DNA of 64,000 nt from Nonlabens ulvanivorans (GCF_000732625.1 NZ_JPJI01000032.1:558001-622000), one strand, 5' to 3'. Positions 52,982 through 61,974 are shown, counted from the stretch's first letter. The notes: generated by a model from the letters alone, not told the origin. Numbers and translations are program-made.

Positions 52982-54199
52982 TTATAATTTTGCTTGAGAA
53001 AGCAACGCTTCATTGATTCGTCTAGATGCGATATAACTTGCTATAATACCTAATATGGATGTTGTCCCTATGGCAACAGCAACATTAGTTAAGACCATTT
53101 CAAAAGGATAAGGAAGTCCTGGAGCTATATAAAGAAGACTATATTCTATCTGTAGGTAAACAAAGGCAACACCTATAAAGAGACCTATTAATCCACCACT
53201 TATCGTCATTAAACTACCTTGAATAAAAAATATTTTACGTAAAGATTTCACACTAGCGCCTAAATCTAATAAGGTTTTTAAGTTTTGTTTTTTATCCAGA
53301 ATCATCATGATTATGGACCCTAAAACATTAAATAGCGCGATGATTAGTACTAAAGTAAAGATCAGATAAACAGCAAGGTTCTCTGAATTAAGCATTTTGT
53401 ATAAACCATCATTCATTTGAAGTCTATTTTTAATAACTATAGGGACATCAAATAATGCTTCTATTTCTTCTCTTATTTGATCTTCGTCAACATCAGGTGA
53501 AATTTTAATCTCTAAGCTACTTGCCTGGTCACCATTATAATTCAATAATTTTCTGGCAGCTGCAATGGTTGTAAAAATATATTTACTGTCTAGATTTTCA
53601 TTAATACTAAAAACTCCCGTAGCGACAACATCAATCTGACTAAAAGAATCCCTATAATTTAAAGCGTTAATCGCATTTTTTCCAGGTTTAGGCACCATGA
53701 TTTGTAAAAACCTACCATAATTATCTACTTGTAAAGAAAGCTCATCAGATATTGCTGCACCAGCGACAATTTGTAAATCACTGTTGCCTAGCCAACTACC
53801 TTCTAGTAATATCGTGTCTGTTTTTATGATTTGGTCATAATTACTGTCGACACCTTTGATGTAAGCGATGTCGTTTTTACCATCATAATGTAAAAAAGCT
53901 TTTTCCTCAATGGTAGCACTTAGCAATGTGATACCCGATATGTTTTCTAGTTCTCGCTTTCGCGAAAGCGGAATCTCTATAACTTTACCATTTAAAGGAG
54001 TAACCTTAAGGTCTGGATCAAAATAACTACTAAACTCTGTACTAAAACTTTTTAATCCTGAGAATCCAGAAAGCACAATGAATAAGGCAGCTGTCCCAAC
54101 AATAGTTATTATAAAACTAAGTATGTTGATAATGTTAATGGCGTTTTTACCATTTTTAGATACCAGATATCGCTTTGCGATGTAATAAGAAAAGTTCAC
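52982..54199 (-). CDS. FtsX/LolC-family ABC transporter permease
   Basis: 405 residues from a GTG at 54199. N-terminal membrane helix (about 22-45), large periplasmic MacB-like region (about 50-255), and three C-terminal helices (about 265-395) with the FtsX-family pattern. Of the LolC/E type for lipoprotein release, or another MacB-like function; the ATPase partner is not adjacent. A palindrome copy is read as LSRKR near residue 80. Its start overlaps the rbfA stop by one base (TAGTG). Confidence 0.82.
   Translation of the reverse strand: MNFSYYIAKRYLVSKNGKNAINIINILSFIITIVGTAALFIVLSGFSGLKSFSTEFSSYFDPDLKVTPLNGKVIEIPLSRKRELENISGITLLSATIEEKAFLHYDGKNDIAYIKGVDSNYDQIIKTDTILLEGSWLGNSDLQIVAGAAISDELSLQVDNYGRFLQIMVPKPGKNAINALNYRDSFSQIDVVATGVFSINENLDSKYIFTTIAAARKLLNYNGDQASSLEIKISPDVDEDQIREEIEALFDVPIVIKNRLQMNDGLYKMLNSENLAVYLIFTLVLIIALFNVLGSIIMMILDKKQNLKTLLDLGASVKSLRKIFFIQGSLMTISGGLIGLFIGVAFVYLQIEYSLLYIAPGLPYPFEMVLTNVAVAIGTTSILGIIASYIASRRINEALLSQAKL
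53955..53970. repeat. 16-bp palindrome copy 12 (exact, in LolC-like gene)
   Basis: Exact core; translated as LSRKR in the periplasmic region. Confidence 0.95.
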
Positions 54200-54594
54200 T
54201 AAGATTTTTTTCTGCGCGGCAATATATTTGGATTTTCAATAGGATTGTTAAGACCTTTAAGCTCTCTATCTATTTGATCCATATACTCAAGAGAGTCATC
54301 ATTAAAGAACTGTAATTCAGGCATGCGGCGTAACTGGTGACGTACCTTTGCAGCTACTTGATGTCTCAATTCTGGTCCTATTTCTACAATTTCTTGAACA
54401 ACGGCTGCAGCCTTATCTGCAGGAAAGACGGACAGGTACGCTTTTGCATATCCCAGATCGGGTGTTACCGTAACCTTAGTTACAGATACTAGTAAGTTTT
54501 TAACGGTGTTCTTTCTTAAAAAATCCTGTATTACAGAAGATATGTCCTCTTGAAGAATACCACTAATCTTTTTCTGTCTATTACTTTCTTCCAT
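54199..54594 (-). CDS. rbfA: Ribosome-binding factor A
   Basis: Assists 16S rRNA 5' maturation and cold adaptation by binding the 30S subunit. 131 residues with the RbfA start (ISGILQEDISSVIQDFLRK), the KH-like body (VTVTPDLGYAKAYLSVFP) and the L-R-H-Q-V motif with RRMPELQFFNDDS. A -7 element lies four bases before the ATG. Its stop overlaps the permease start. Confidence 0.92.
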   Translation of the reverse strand: MEESNRQKKISGILQEDISSVIQDFLRKNTVKNLLVSVTKVTVTPDLGYAKAYLSVFPADKAAAVVQEIVEIGPELRHQVAAKVRHQLRRMPELQFFNDDSLEYMDQIDRELKGLNNPIENPNILPRRKKS

Positions 54595-54598
54595 GCGA

Positions 54599-54606
54599 CA
54601 AAGGTA
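54599..54606 (-). promoter_or_regulatory. Promoter -7 element of rbfA (four bases before ATG)
   Basis: TACCTTTG on the minus strand, four bases before the rbfA ATG at 54594. Confidence 0.5.
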
Positions 54607-54650
54607 AGCAAATGCTTTTGTGATATTTTTGAAAAATAAATTAAAGAGTT

Positions 54651-55058
54651 ATGTTAGGAAAAATTGAGCATTTAGGAATTGCTGTTAAAGATTTAGAAAA
54701 AGCAAATCAAACCTATGAGAAACTTTTAGGAAGGAAACCATACAAAAGTGAGGCTGTAGAAAGTGAGCATGTAATGACATCATTTTTTAAATCTGGAAAG
54801 AATAAAATTGAGTTATTAGCTGCTACTCATGAAGATAGCGCTATTGCAAAATATATAGAAAAAAGAGGTGAAGGTATACATCACGTTGCTTTTAACGTTA
54901 AAGATATTAAAGCAGAATTAAAAAGATTAGAAAAAGAAGGGTTTAAAATTTTGAATCACGAGCCTAAGAAAGGTGCTGATAATAAATGGGTTGCATTTAT
55001 TCATCCCAAATCTGCCAATGGTGTATTAGTAGAGTTATGTCAGGAAATTGAAGAATAG
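54651..55058 (+). CDS. mce: Methylmalonyl-CoA epimerase
   Basis: Converts (2S)- to (2R)-methylmalonyl-CoA in propionate and odd-chain metabolism. 135 residues, normal length, with two glyoxalase/VOC-type halves: IEHLGIAVKDLEKANQTYE with the first metal His, the IELLAATHEDSAIAKYI region, GEGIHHVAFNVKDIKAEL with the second His, and C-terminal VLVELCQ with the metal Glu. Methylmalonyl-CoA mutase is not in the window. Confidence 0.9.
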   Translation: MLGKIEHLGIAVKDLEKANQTYEKLLGRKPYKSEAVESEHVMTSFFKSGKNKIELLAATHEDSAIAKYIEKRGEGIHHVAFNVKDIKAELKRLEKEGFKILNHEPKKGADNKWVAFIHPKSANGVLVELCQEIEE

Positions 55059-55059
55059 T

Positions 55060-55089
55060 TTGTACAACAAGAATTATAGTTTAAATTTG
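55060..55089 (+). promoter_or_regulatory. Complete promoter of the tRNA gene
   Basis: TTG at 55060-55062, then 19 bases, then TAAATTTG at 55082-55089: the full Bacteroidetes -33/-7 pattern, about 40 bases before the tRNA. Confidence 0.68.
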
Positions 55090-55129
55090 CAGACTTTTTA
55101 GGACATACTATTCCATAAAAATAGTTGTC

Positions 55130-55203
55130 GGGCCTATAACTCAGTTGGTTAGAGTATCTGACTCATAATCAGAAAGTCCCTGGTTCGAGCCCAGGTGGGC
55201 CCA
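55130..55203 (+). tRNA. tRNA with CAT anticodon (Met or Ile2)
   Basis: 74-base cloverleaf: acceptor GGGCCTA pairs with TGGGCCC (one G-U), D-arm with TTGGTTAGAG, anticodon stem TCTGA/TCAGA with loop CTCATAA, T-arm CTGGTTCGAGCCCAG, discriminator A. No encoded CCA. The anticodon CAT fits tRNA-Met or the lysidine-modified tRNA-Ile2; sequence alone does not settle it. Confidence 0.9.
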
Positions 55204-55210
55204 CAAGTTT

Positions 55211-55246
55211 AAAAACCTCAGATTCAAATCTGAGGTTTTTTATTTT
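55211..55246 (+). terminator. Intrinsic terminator after the tRNA
   Basis: AACCTCAGAT (55214-55223) pairs with ATCTGAGGTT (55228-55237), four-base loop, followed by a T run. Confidence 0.88.
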
Positions 55247-55468
55247 ATACGAGTGATTTTACCTCTGTAATAAAATGTTTAATAGAATCGTTATAGAATA
55301 AAATGCGAACCTTTTTAAATGAATATGAGATAAATTTCAGGCTCTTTTCAAGTCTAAAATCCGTATTTCATCGACGAAAAGCGTTGTTTTTAAACTTTAC
55401 ATCAAGTTCACATTACTTTTTTGCGCTAATTCAATTAAAGTTTTACTTTCGCATTCGTTAAAACAACT

Positions 55469-55654
55469 ATGAGCAATATTCTTTCACTTTCCCTAACAGT
55501 GTTAGTACAGCAAGCAACACCACCTGTTCCAAAGATGGGTATACCGCCACCTGTAGGAGACGTTCCATTGGATGGAAATATATGGTTGTTAATAGCAAGT
55601 GCTGTTATTATAGGCGCTATTACTGTTTATAAAAGTCGCCGTAGAGCATTATAA
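55469..55654 (+). CDS. Small protein with PID-CTERM-like sorting tail
   Basis: 61 residues: hydrophobic start, Pro-rich middle (ATPPVPKMGIPPPVGDV), then PLDG, a membrane helix (about 36-53, IWLLIASAVIIGAI) and a basic end (YKSRRRAL). The order P-[I/L]-D-G, helix, Arg/Lys tail matches PID-CTERM-type sorting domains known in Bacteroidetes, where a transpeptidase-like protein is thought to process the tail. No other domain is present, so what it carries is unclear. Convergent with ribE, stops overlapping by six bases. Confidence 0.62.
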   Translation: MSNILSLSLTVLVQQATPPVPKMGIPPPVGDVPLDGNIWLLIASAVIIGAITVYKSRRRAL

Positions 55655-56233
55655 ACCCATTAATCTTTTTACATATTTACCGATAACGTCAAATTCTAAA
55701 TTGACGACGTTATTCTTTTTTAATGTTTTAAAACCTGTGTGCTCATACGTATAGGGTATTATAGCTACAGAGAATTCATTAATTTTAGAGTTAACCACAG
55801 TAAGGCTGACACCATTTATACAGATGCTACCTTTTTCAATAGTTACGTTATGTAAGTCCTTTTCGTACTCAAAAGTAAATATCCATGAGCCGTCTTTATT
55901 AATAATGTCTTTACAAACTGCTGTTTGATCAACATGACCTTGAACGATATGACCATCTAGCCTAGCGTTCATTTTCATAGCTCGTTCTATATTTACAATA
56001 TCACCTATATTAAGTGCACCGATATTTGTTTTCTGTAAGGTCTCTTCAATTGCGGTAACAACATATTGATTACCGTCAATGGCAACTACCGTTAAACAGA
56101 CACCATTGTGTGCAACGCTTTGATCTATTTTTAACTCGCTAGTGATATTACTCTCTAGTGTTAAGTGTAAATTTGTATTTTCTTTTTTGAGTTGAATAAC
56201 TCTTGCAGCAGACTCTATTATTCCTGTAAACAT
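55649..56233 (-). CDS. ribE: Riboflavin synthase (alpha subunit type)
   Basis: Dismutates 6,7-dimethyl-8-ribityllumazine to riboflavin. 194 residues of two lumazine-binding beta-barrel repeats: MFTGIIESAARV at the start, with HNGVCLTVVAI in the first (about residue 42) and INGVSLTVVNS in the second (about 140), plus RLDGHIVQGHVD between them. Divergent from pdxA. A -7-like element (TATTTTTG) lies at 56265-56272 upstream. Confidence 0.93.
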   Translation of the reverse strand: MFTGIIESAARVIQLKKENTNLHLTLESNITSELKIDQSVAHNGVCLTVVAIDGNQYVVTAIEETLQKTNIGALNIGDIVNIERAMKMNARLDGHIVQGHVDQTAVCKDIINKDGSWIFTFEYEKDLHNVTIEKGSICINGVSLTVVNSKINEFSVAIIPYTYEHTGFKTLKKNNVVNLEFDVIGKYVKRLMGL

Positions 56234-56293
56234 AAGTGATGAAAAACCGTTACTTTTATCTTCTCAAAAATACGGCGAAAAACAAAGCACCGC

Positions 56294-57343
56294 ATGAACA
56301 AAAAGCAAAACATTAGAGTAGGAATCTCATTAGGTGATCCTAATGGAATAGGTGGAGAGATTATTTTAAAAGCATTTGAGAATAATCAGATGTTGGAGCT
56401 ATACACTCCAGTGATTTTTGCAAGTACAAAACTTTTATCTTATTATATTAAAACTTTAAAACTTAATATTAAAATTCATGGCATCACCTCGCTGGATGAT
56501 GTTGTGGATGGTAAGGTAAATGTAGTACGATTAATTAAAGAGCCATTTAGGGTAAATTGGGGAACAGTTGATCCTATTGCTGGTGAACTAGCAGTACGTA
56601 GTTTAAAGGCGGCAACAGAGGCTTTAAAATTAAATCAAATCGATGTTTTAGTGACGGCTCCTATTCATAAAGAGTCTATACAATCAGAAGAGTTTAAATT
56701 CCCAGGTCATACCGACTATCTTAATCAAGAGTTAGATGGGGAAAGTTTAATGTTTATGGTTTCTGAAGATCTAAGAGTAGGATTACTTACAGATCACATA
56801 CCTTTAAAAGAGGTTCCTAGTCAAATTACAGAAAAACTTATCAAAACAAAAATAGGCACCATTAAAGAGTCGTTGAAGAAAGATTTTGGAATCGTTAAGC
56901 CTAAAATTGCTGTACTAGGTATTAATCCTCATGTAGGAGATAATGGCGTTATAGGCACAGATGACCAAGAATCATTAATTCCTGTTCTAGAAGAATTGAG
57001 AAAAGATGGTACGTTAATATTCGGACCATATCCAGCAGATAGTTTTTTTGGAAATAAAAAACATTTGCAATTTGATGCTGTTTTAGCATCTTATCATGAT
57101 CAAGGATTAGTGCCGTTTAAAACGATTACATTTGGTTCTGGTGTCAATTATACTGCAGGATTAAGTCATGTAAGAACTAGTCCAGATCATGGAACTGGAT
57201 TTGATATTGCAGGAAAGGGAAGTGCAAATCCATCTTCATTTATGGCGGCTATACATACTGCGGTCACTGTTTTTAAGCACAGAAAGATGTATGATGAGCT
57301 ATCTGCAAACCCGTTAAAAAATATTTCTAAGAAACGTAGATAA
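56294..57343 (+). CDS. pdxA: 4-hydroxythreonine-4-phosphate dehydrogenase
   Basis: NAD-dependent oxidation of 4-phosphohydroxy-L-threonine in the deoxyxylulose-5-phosphate-dependent pyridoxal-phosphate pathway; 349 residues. Visible: GISLGDPNGIGGEI start, VTAPIHKESI, metal-ligand His in FPGHTDYL, VLGINPHVGDNG, ASYHDQGLVPFKTI, TSPDHGTGFDIAG. Normal length. Its presence suggests the DXP-dependent PLP route. Confidence 0.95.
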   Translation: MNKKQNIRVGISLGDPNGIGGEIILKAFENNQMLELYTPVIFASTKLLSYYIKTLKLNIKIHGITSLDDVVDGKVNVVRLIKEPFRVNWGTVDPIAGELAVRSLKAATEALKLNQIDVLVTAPIHKESIQSEEFKFPGHTDYLNQELDGESLMFMVSEDLRVGLLTDHIPLKEVPSQITEKLIKTKIGTIKESLKKDFGIVKPKIAVLGINPHVGDNGVIGTDDQESLIPVLEELRKDGTLIFGPYPADSFFGNKKHLQFDAVLASYHDQGLVPFKTITFGSGVNYTAGLSHVRTSPDHGTGFDIAGKGSANPSSFMAAIHTAVTVFKHRKMYDELSANPLKNISKKRR

Positions 57344-57373
57344 TATTAACAATGTATTTTTAATAACTTTTAT

Positions 57374-57381
57374 TATCTTTG
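57374..57381 (+). promoter_or_regulatory. Promoter -7 element of the DUF177-rpmF operon
   Basis: TATCTTTG. Transcription from here would start near 57388, after the in-frame start at 57379, supporting the ATG at 57406. Confidence 0.5.
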
Positions 57382-57405
57382 CCCGCTCGTTTAACGAGGA
57401 AGATT

Positions 57406-57951
57406 ATGGAACTCAAAGATTTTAATATTTCCTTTGTTGGTTTAAAGCAGGGGAAACATCAGTTTCTATATGAGGTTGATAATACGTTTTTTGAAAATTT
57501 TGGTTTTGAGGACTTCAATAGTTCTCAGTTAAATGTTGAAGCCACATTAGATAAAAAATCCACTATAATGGAATTGCATCTAGAAGCTTCAGGTTCAATT
57601 AATGTCAATTGTGATGTTACTAATGAGCCATTTGACTTGGACATTGAAACAGAAATGGATGTCATTATTAAATTCGGTCCAGAATATAATGATGATAATG
57701 AAGAGCTACTCATTTTACCACATGGCGCTTATGAATTAAACATAAGTCAATTTGTGTATGAAATGTTGGTGCTAGGTATTCCATTGAAAAGAGTTCATCC
57801 AGGAGTAGAAGACGGATCATTAGATTCAGATTTGCTCGATAAATTGGAAGAGCTGCAGCCGAAAGACCTTGATATTATAGAAGACAATAAAGAAAGTACT
57901 GATCCCAGATGGGACGCATTAAAAAAAATACAAACGGATAATAATAAATAG
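57406..57951 (+). CDS. YceD/DUF177 protein
   Basis: 181 residues from the ATG at 57406, chosen because the -7 element precedes it. Acidic, with the DUF177 features: an N-terminal [21 protein letters not shown] and later [22 protein letters not shown] (where the Cys/Asp positions of the family are) and [20 protein letters not shown]. Coupled to rpmF and 23S rRNA or L32 accumulation in other bacteria. Three bases before rpmF, the conserved arrangement. Confidence 0.82.
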   Translation: MELKDFNISFVGLKQGKHQFLYEVDNTFFENFGFEDFNSSQLNVEATLDKKSTIMELHLEASGSINVNCDVTNEPFDLDIETEMDVIIKFGPEYNDDNEELLILPHGAYELNISQFVYEMLVLGIPLKRVHPGVEDGSLDSDLLDKLEELQPKDLDIIEDNKESTDPRWDALKKIQTDNNK

Positions 57952-57953
57952 CC

Positions 57954-58151
57954 ATGGCGCATCCTAAGAGAAAAATCTCCAAAACAAGAAGAGATAAAAG
58001 AAGAACTCACTACAAAGCTAGTGTTCCACAAATTGCAACAGATAGCACAACTGGTGAAGCACACCTTTACCACAGAGCACACTGGCATGAAGGTAAATTA
58101 TATTACCGCGGTAATGTATTAATCGACAAAACAGAAGAAGTAGAAGCATAG
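57954..58151 (+). CDS. rpmF: Ribosomal protein L32
   Basis: 65 residues, N-terminal [21 protein letters not shown] and a C-terminal half with HYRAHWHEG-type residues. The zinc-binding Cys pairs found in many L32 proteins are absent, the so-called C-minus form usual in Bacteroidetes. Start of the yceD-rpmF-fabH-acc arrangement. Confidence 0.93.
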   Translation: MAHPKRKISKTRRDKRRTHYKASVPQIATDSTTGEAHLYHRAHWHEGKLYYRGNVLIDKTEEVEA

Positions 58152-58205
58152 TTTGCTGATTTATCAAATCAGTAGAAAACAAAGCTTTTCTTTACAAATT
58201 CATAA

Positions 58206-58246
58206 AAAATGACACGTTTTAATTAAAAACGTGTCATTTTTATTTA
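58206..58246 (+). terminator. Intrinsic terminator between rpmF and fabH
   Basis: 15-base arms AAAATGACACGTTTT (58206-58220) and AAAACGTGTCATTTT (58226-58240), with T run. It overlaps the upstream in-frame start of fabH, so that start is unlikely. Confidence 0.82.
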
Positions 58247-58302
58247 TTTCTGCAAGTTTTTCAGTAGCTTTCACGGCTCTAATAATTACTAGAATCACCT
58301 GT

Positions 58303-59301
58303 ATGAGTAACATCAAAGCGGCGATTACTGCAGTAGGCGGCTATGTGCCAGACTACAAGCTTACTAACGCTATCCTAGCGACTATGGTTGATACAAATGA
58401 TGAGTGGATCACTACTCGTACTGGTATCAAAGAACGCAGGATTTTAAAAGATAAGGATAAGGGAACCTCGTACCTTGCTATTCAAGCGGCGCTAGACCTT
58501 ATCAAGAAAAAAGATTTAGATCCTTTATCTATAGACTTAGTCATAGTAGGAACTGTGACACCAGACATGCCCGTAGCATCAACGGCTGCTTATGTAGCAA
58601 GTGAGATAGGTGCGGTTAATGCATTTTCTTATGATTTACAAGCTGCATGTTCTAGTTTCCTTTATGGAATGAGCACTGCAAGCAGTTATATTGAATCTGG
58701 TCGCTATAAAAAAGTACTCCTTATAGGCGCAGATAAAATGTCTAGTATTATTGATTATAAAGATCGTACGACATGCATCATTTTTGGTGATGGCGCTGGA
58801 GCTGCTCTATTTGAAGCTACTGAAGATCAAAAGGTAGGATATGAAGACGAAATATTAAGAAGTGATGGCGTAGGTAGAAACTTCTTGAAAATTGAAGCTG
58901 GAGGTTCTTTGATGCCAGCAAGTCATGACACTATAGATAACAACCAGCACGTTGTATTTCAAGATGGAAAAAACGTTTTCAAATATGCAGTCTCTAATAT
59001 GGCAGACGTCGCAGAGAAAATTGTTAAACGTAACAATCTTACTAATGAAGATGTGGATTGGTTAGTACCTCATCAAGCAAATAAGCGTATTATAGACGCT
59101 ACCGCTAAAAGAGTCAACTTACCAGATGAAAAAGTAATGATGAATATAGATCGCTATGGAAACACCACTAGTGCTACATTACCATTACTATTAAACGAAT
59201 ATGAATCTCAATTAAAAAAGGGTGACAAGTTGGTGTTTGCCGCATTTGGCGGTGGATTCACTTGGGGCTCTATTTTATTAACATGGGCTTATAATAGCTA
59301 A
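58303..59301 (+). CDS. fabH: 3-oxoacyl-[ACP] synthase III
   Basis: Condenses acetyl-CoA (or branched acyl-CoA) with malonyl-ACP to start fatty acid synthesis; 332 residues from the ATG at 58303. Catalytic triad visible: Cys at 116 (DLQAACSSF), His at 257 (VPHQANKRI) and Asn at 287 (GNTTSA). Also ITTRTGIKERR near residue 35 and the C-terminal FGGGFTWGS. Followed 17 bases later by accB. Confidence 0.95.
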   Translation: MSNIKAAITAVGGYVPDYKLTNAILATMVDTNDEWITTRTGIKERRILKDKDKGTSYLAIQAALDLIKKKDLDPLSIDLVIVGTVTPDMPVASTAAYVASEIGAVNAFSYDLQAACSSFLYGMSTASSYIESGRYKKVLLIGADKMSSIIDYKDRTTCIIFGDGAGAALFEATEDQKVGYEDEILRSDGVGRNFLKIEAGGSLMPASHDTIDNNQHVVFQDGKNVFKYAVSNMADVAEKIVKRNNLTNEDVDWLVPHQANKRIIDATAKRVNLPDEKVMMNIDRYGNTTSATLPLLLNEYESQLKKGDKLVFAAFGGGFTWGSILLTWAYNS

Positions 59302-59318
59302 TCATAACCACTTAAATT

Positions 59319-59807
59319 ATGGATATAAAAGAAATTCAAAACTTAATCAAGTTTGTAGCAAAATCTGGAGCTAGCGAGGTAAAGCTAGAAATGGATGACG
59401 TTAAAATCACAATTAGAACTGGATCAGACTCTAATGAAGTGACTTATGTACAACAAGCAATGCCTATGCAAGCAGCACCTATGCCACAAGCAGCTCCTGC
59501 AGCGGCTCCAGCTGCAGCACCAGCAACAGAGGCTGCACCAGCACCAGCAGCAGATGATAACAGTAAATATGTTACTGTAAAATCACCTATTATTGGTACT
59601 TTCTATAGAAAACCTTCTCCAGATAAACCACTTTTCTGTGAAGTAGGAGATAGTATTAAAGAAGGTGATACACTTTGTATCATTGAGGCTATGAAACTTT
59701 TCAATGAAATTGAAAGTGAAGTTTCTGGTACTATCGTAAAAGTTTTAGTAGATGATTCTTCTCCGGTAGAATTTGACCAACCATTATTTTTAGTAGATCC
59801 TTCTTAA
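59319..59807 (+). CDS. accB: Biotin carboxyl carrier protein of acetyl-CoA carboxylase
   Basis: Carries biotin for acetyl-CoA carboxylase; 162 residues. An N-terminal helical part (1-40), then an Ala/Pro-rich linker (about 52-87) and the biotinyl domain (about 88-162) with the biotinylated Lys at 126 in EAMKLFNEI. Next to fabH and accC, the conserved order. A terminator-type hairpin covers its stop codon. Confidence 0.95.
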   Translation: MDIKEIQNLIKFVAKSGASEVKLEMDDVKITIRTGSDSNEVTYVQQAMPMQAAPMPQAAPAAAPAAAPATEAAPAPAADDNSKYVTVKSPIIGTFYRKPSPDKPLFCEVGDSIKEGDTLCIIEAMKLFNEIESEVSGTIVKVLVDDSSPVEFDQPLFLVDPS

Positions 59808-59826
59808 TTAAAAAGAAGGATTTTTT
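59797..59826 (+). terminator. Terminator-like hairpin between accB and accC
   Basis: ATCCTTCTT (59797-59805) pairs with AAGAAGGAT (59813-59821), loop of seven, T6 run. It overlaps the accB stop codon and may reduce read-through into accC. Confidence 0.7.
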
Positions 59827-59833
59827 GTGGATA

Positions 59834-59849
59834 CGCTTTCGCAAAAGCG
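59834..59849. repeat. 16-bp palindrome copy 13 (one mismatch, intergenic)
   Basis: CGCTTTCGCAAAAGCG, one change, with TA before and TAAAT after; between accB and accC. Confidence 0.85.
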
Positions 59850-59885
59850 TAAATACCACATTTACACTAACATAAAAAACGTATC

Positions 59886-61232
59886 ATGTTTAAAAAAATA
59901 TTGATAGCAAATCGTGGTGAAATAGCTCTTAGAGTTATTAGAACCTGTAAGGAGATGGGAATCAAGACTGTAGCTGTTTATTCTACTGCTGATGCTGATA
60001 GTCTCCATGTTAAATTTGCAGATGAGGCTGTTTGTATAGGACCACCACCTAGTAACTTATCTTATCTTAAAGTTTCTAATATCATTAGTGCTGCAGAAAT
60101 TACAAATGCAGATGCTATTCACCCAGGATATGGATTCCTTTCTGAAAATGCAGATTTCTCTCGTATATGTGGAGAGCACGATATCAAATTTATCGGCGCT
60201 AGTCCAGATATGATTGCAAAAATGGGAGATAAAGCAACTGCAAAAGAAACCATGAAAGCTGCTGGTGTACCTTGTGTACCAGGATCTGATGGTATTATTG
60301 CAGATTTTGACGATTGTAAAAAAATTGCTTTAGAAACTGGATATCCTGTCATGCTTAAAGCGACTGCCGGTGGTGGTGGTAAAGGTATGCGTGCTGTATG
60401 GAAAGAAGAAGACCTACTAGCAGCTTGGGAAAGTGCTCGTCAAGAAAGTAAAGCTGCGTTTGGTAATGATGATATGTACATGGAAAAACTCATTGAGGAG
60501 CCACGTCATATTGAAATTCAGGTGGTAGGTGATTCTTATGGAAAAGCATGTCACTTAAGTGAACGTGACTGTTCTGTACAGCGTCGTCACCAAAAATTAA
60601 CGGAAGAAGTACCTTCTCCATTCATGACTAAAAAGTTACGTAAGGATATGGGAGAAGCTGCCGTTAAAGCTGCAGAATTTATTAAATATGAAGGAGCTGG
60701 TACGGTAGAATTCTTAGTGGATAAGCACCGTAATTTCTACTTTATGGAAATGAATACTCGTATTCAAGTAGAGCACCCTATTACAGAACAAGTAATAGAT
60801 TTTGATCTTATAAGAGAACAAATTTTAGTTGCCGCTGGTGTAAAGATATCAGGTAAGAATTATGAGCCTACATTACATTCTATAGAATGTCGTATTAACG
60901 CTGAGGATCCTTATCACGATTTCCGTCCTTCTCCAGGTAAAATAACTACACTTCATGCACCAGGCGGTCATGGTGTGCGTCTAGATACTCATGTTTATGC
61001 AGGTTATTCTATCCCGCCTAATTATGATTCTATGATAGCAAAGTTAATTACTACTGCACGTACACGTCAGGAAGCAATTGATAAAATGAAAAGAGCTCTA
61101 GATGAGTTTGTAATTGAAGGTATTAAAACTACAATTCCTTTTCATAGACAGCTAATGGATCATCCAGATTATGTTGCAGGTAATTATACCACAGCATTTA
61201 TGAATGATTTTGAGATGGAAGCAAAGAAATAA
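59886..61232 (+). CDS. accC: Biotin carboxylase subunit of acetyl-CoA carboxylase
   Basis: ATP-dependent carboxylation of biotin on AccB; 448 residues. N-terminal [22 protein letters not shown], glycine-rich ATP-binding loop GGGGKGMR (about residue 163), [12 protein letters not shown] (about 288) and the C-terminal [18 protein letters not shown]. The complete family length is present. Downstream is a strong terminator. Confidence 0.95.
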   Translation: MFKKILIANRGEIALRVIRTCKEMGIKTVAVYSTADADSLHVKFADEAVCIGPPPSNLSYLKVSNIISAAEITNADAIHPGYGFLSENADFSRICGEHDIKFIGASPDMIAKMGDKATAKETMKAAGVPCVPGSDGIIADFDDCKKIALETGYPVMLKATAGGGGKGMRAVWKEEDLLAAWESARQESKAAFGNDDMYMEKLIEEPRHIEIQVVGDSYGKACHLSERDCSVQRRHQKLTEEVPSPFMTKKLRKDMGEAAVKAAEFIKYEGAGTVEFLVDKHRNFYFMEMNTRIQVEHPITEQVIDFDLIREQILVAAGVKISGKNYEPTLHSIECRINAEDPYHDFRPSPGKITTLHAPGGHGVRLDTHVYAGYSIPPNYDSMIAKLITTARTRQEAIDKMKRALDEFVIEGIKTTIPFHRQLMDHPDYVAGNYTTAFMNDFEMEAKK

Positions 61233-61251
61233 AAGTAAATTTCCAAATATT

Positions 61252-61292
61252 AAAAAGTCCCATATTACAACTAGTAATATGGGACTTTTTTT
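61252..61292 (+). terminator. Intrinsic terminator after accC
   Basis: 17-base arms AAAAAGTCCCATATTAC (61252-61268) and GTAATATGGGACTTTTT (61274-61290), loop of five, T run. Confidence 0.9.
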
Positions 61293-61306
61293 GAAGGCTA
61301 ATTCAA

Positions 61307-61927
61307 TTAATATTTATTACAGGTCGTTTGTACTTCTAGCGCTCGTTCTTTTCCCCATGATGGTGTAAAGCCAGTTACTACTTCTTCATTAAATAATAAA
61401 ATAGCTTTATCAATGAGTTTACAATAAGGTGTGATGTCTTTACCAAAGTATTTTGCACTACCCATCAACCACTCTGCTCTAGAAAGTGCAACTCTAGGAT
61501 TTTCCGGCGCTATATTATAAGCTTTCTCATATAAGGCCGTTGTTTCTGCAGATAATTTCATTCCAAATGTTTTTGCATCATAGGTAATCCAGCAAGTATT
61601 TAAAAGCCCTTGTAAAACCATTAATTCTGGATTATTTGTAGAAATTGCCTTGGCATCGTTAATATAGTTTTGTGCTTTTTTCATGTAAAGCACAGTCTTG
61701 TCTTTTGGATTTTGTCCCCAAGAGCTATTTATATTACATAGCGCCACATAATAGGCTGGTTCCCATCTATCAGACTCGGCAGCGGCGACTCTTTCAAATT
61801 GTTGCGATGCAGCGAGTAAATCTGTTTTCATAAGCTCTAATCCTTTAATCATTGCTTTTTCATAGCCCGATTGAGCGTTTATAGAAAGAGTTAAGAACAG
61901 AATAATAAGAGTAGTAATTGATTTCAT
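61307..61927 (-). CDS. Secreted TPR-like protein, unknown
   Basis: 206 residues with signal peptide (about 1-18, ending INAQ). Helical pairs of TPR type, for example the A/Y/P pattern SDRWEPAYYVALCNINSSW and IAPENPRVALSRAEWLMGS. A periplasmic or surface binding role is inference. The terminator of accC lies in the convergent gap. Followed upstream by a palindrome copy. Confidence 0.65.
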   Translation of the reverse strand: MKSITTLIILFLTLSINAQSGYEKAMIKGLELMKTDLLAASQQFERVAAAESDRWEPAYYVALCNINSSWGQNPKDKTVLYMKKAQNYINDAKAISTNNPELMVLQGLLNTCWITYDAKTFGMKLSAETTALYEKAYNIAPENPRVALSRAEWLMGSAKYFGKDITPYCKLIDKAILLFNEEVVTGFTPSWGKERALEVQTTCNKY

Positions 61928-61974
61928 AATAAAGGTTTTAGAAGTTGTTGATATAGTAAATATGCTGTGTATTA

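Noticed and set aside
58231-58302. Upstream in-frame start of fabH
   Set aside because: Lies inside the rpmF terminator hairpin, and FabH proteins begin near the ATG at 58303.
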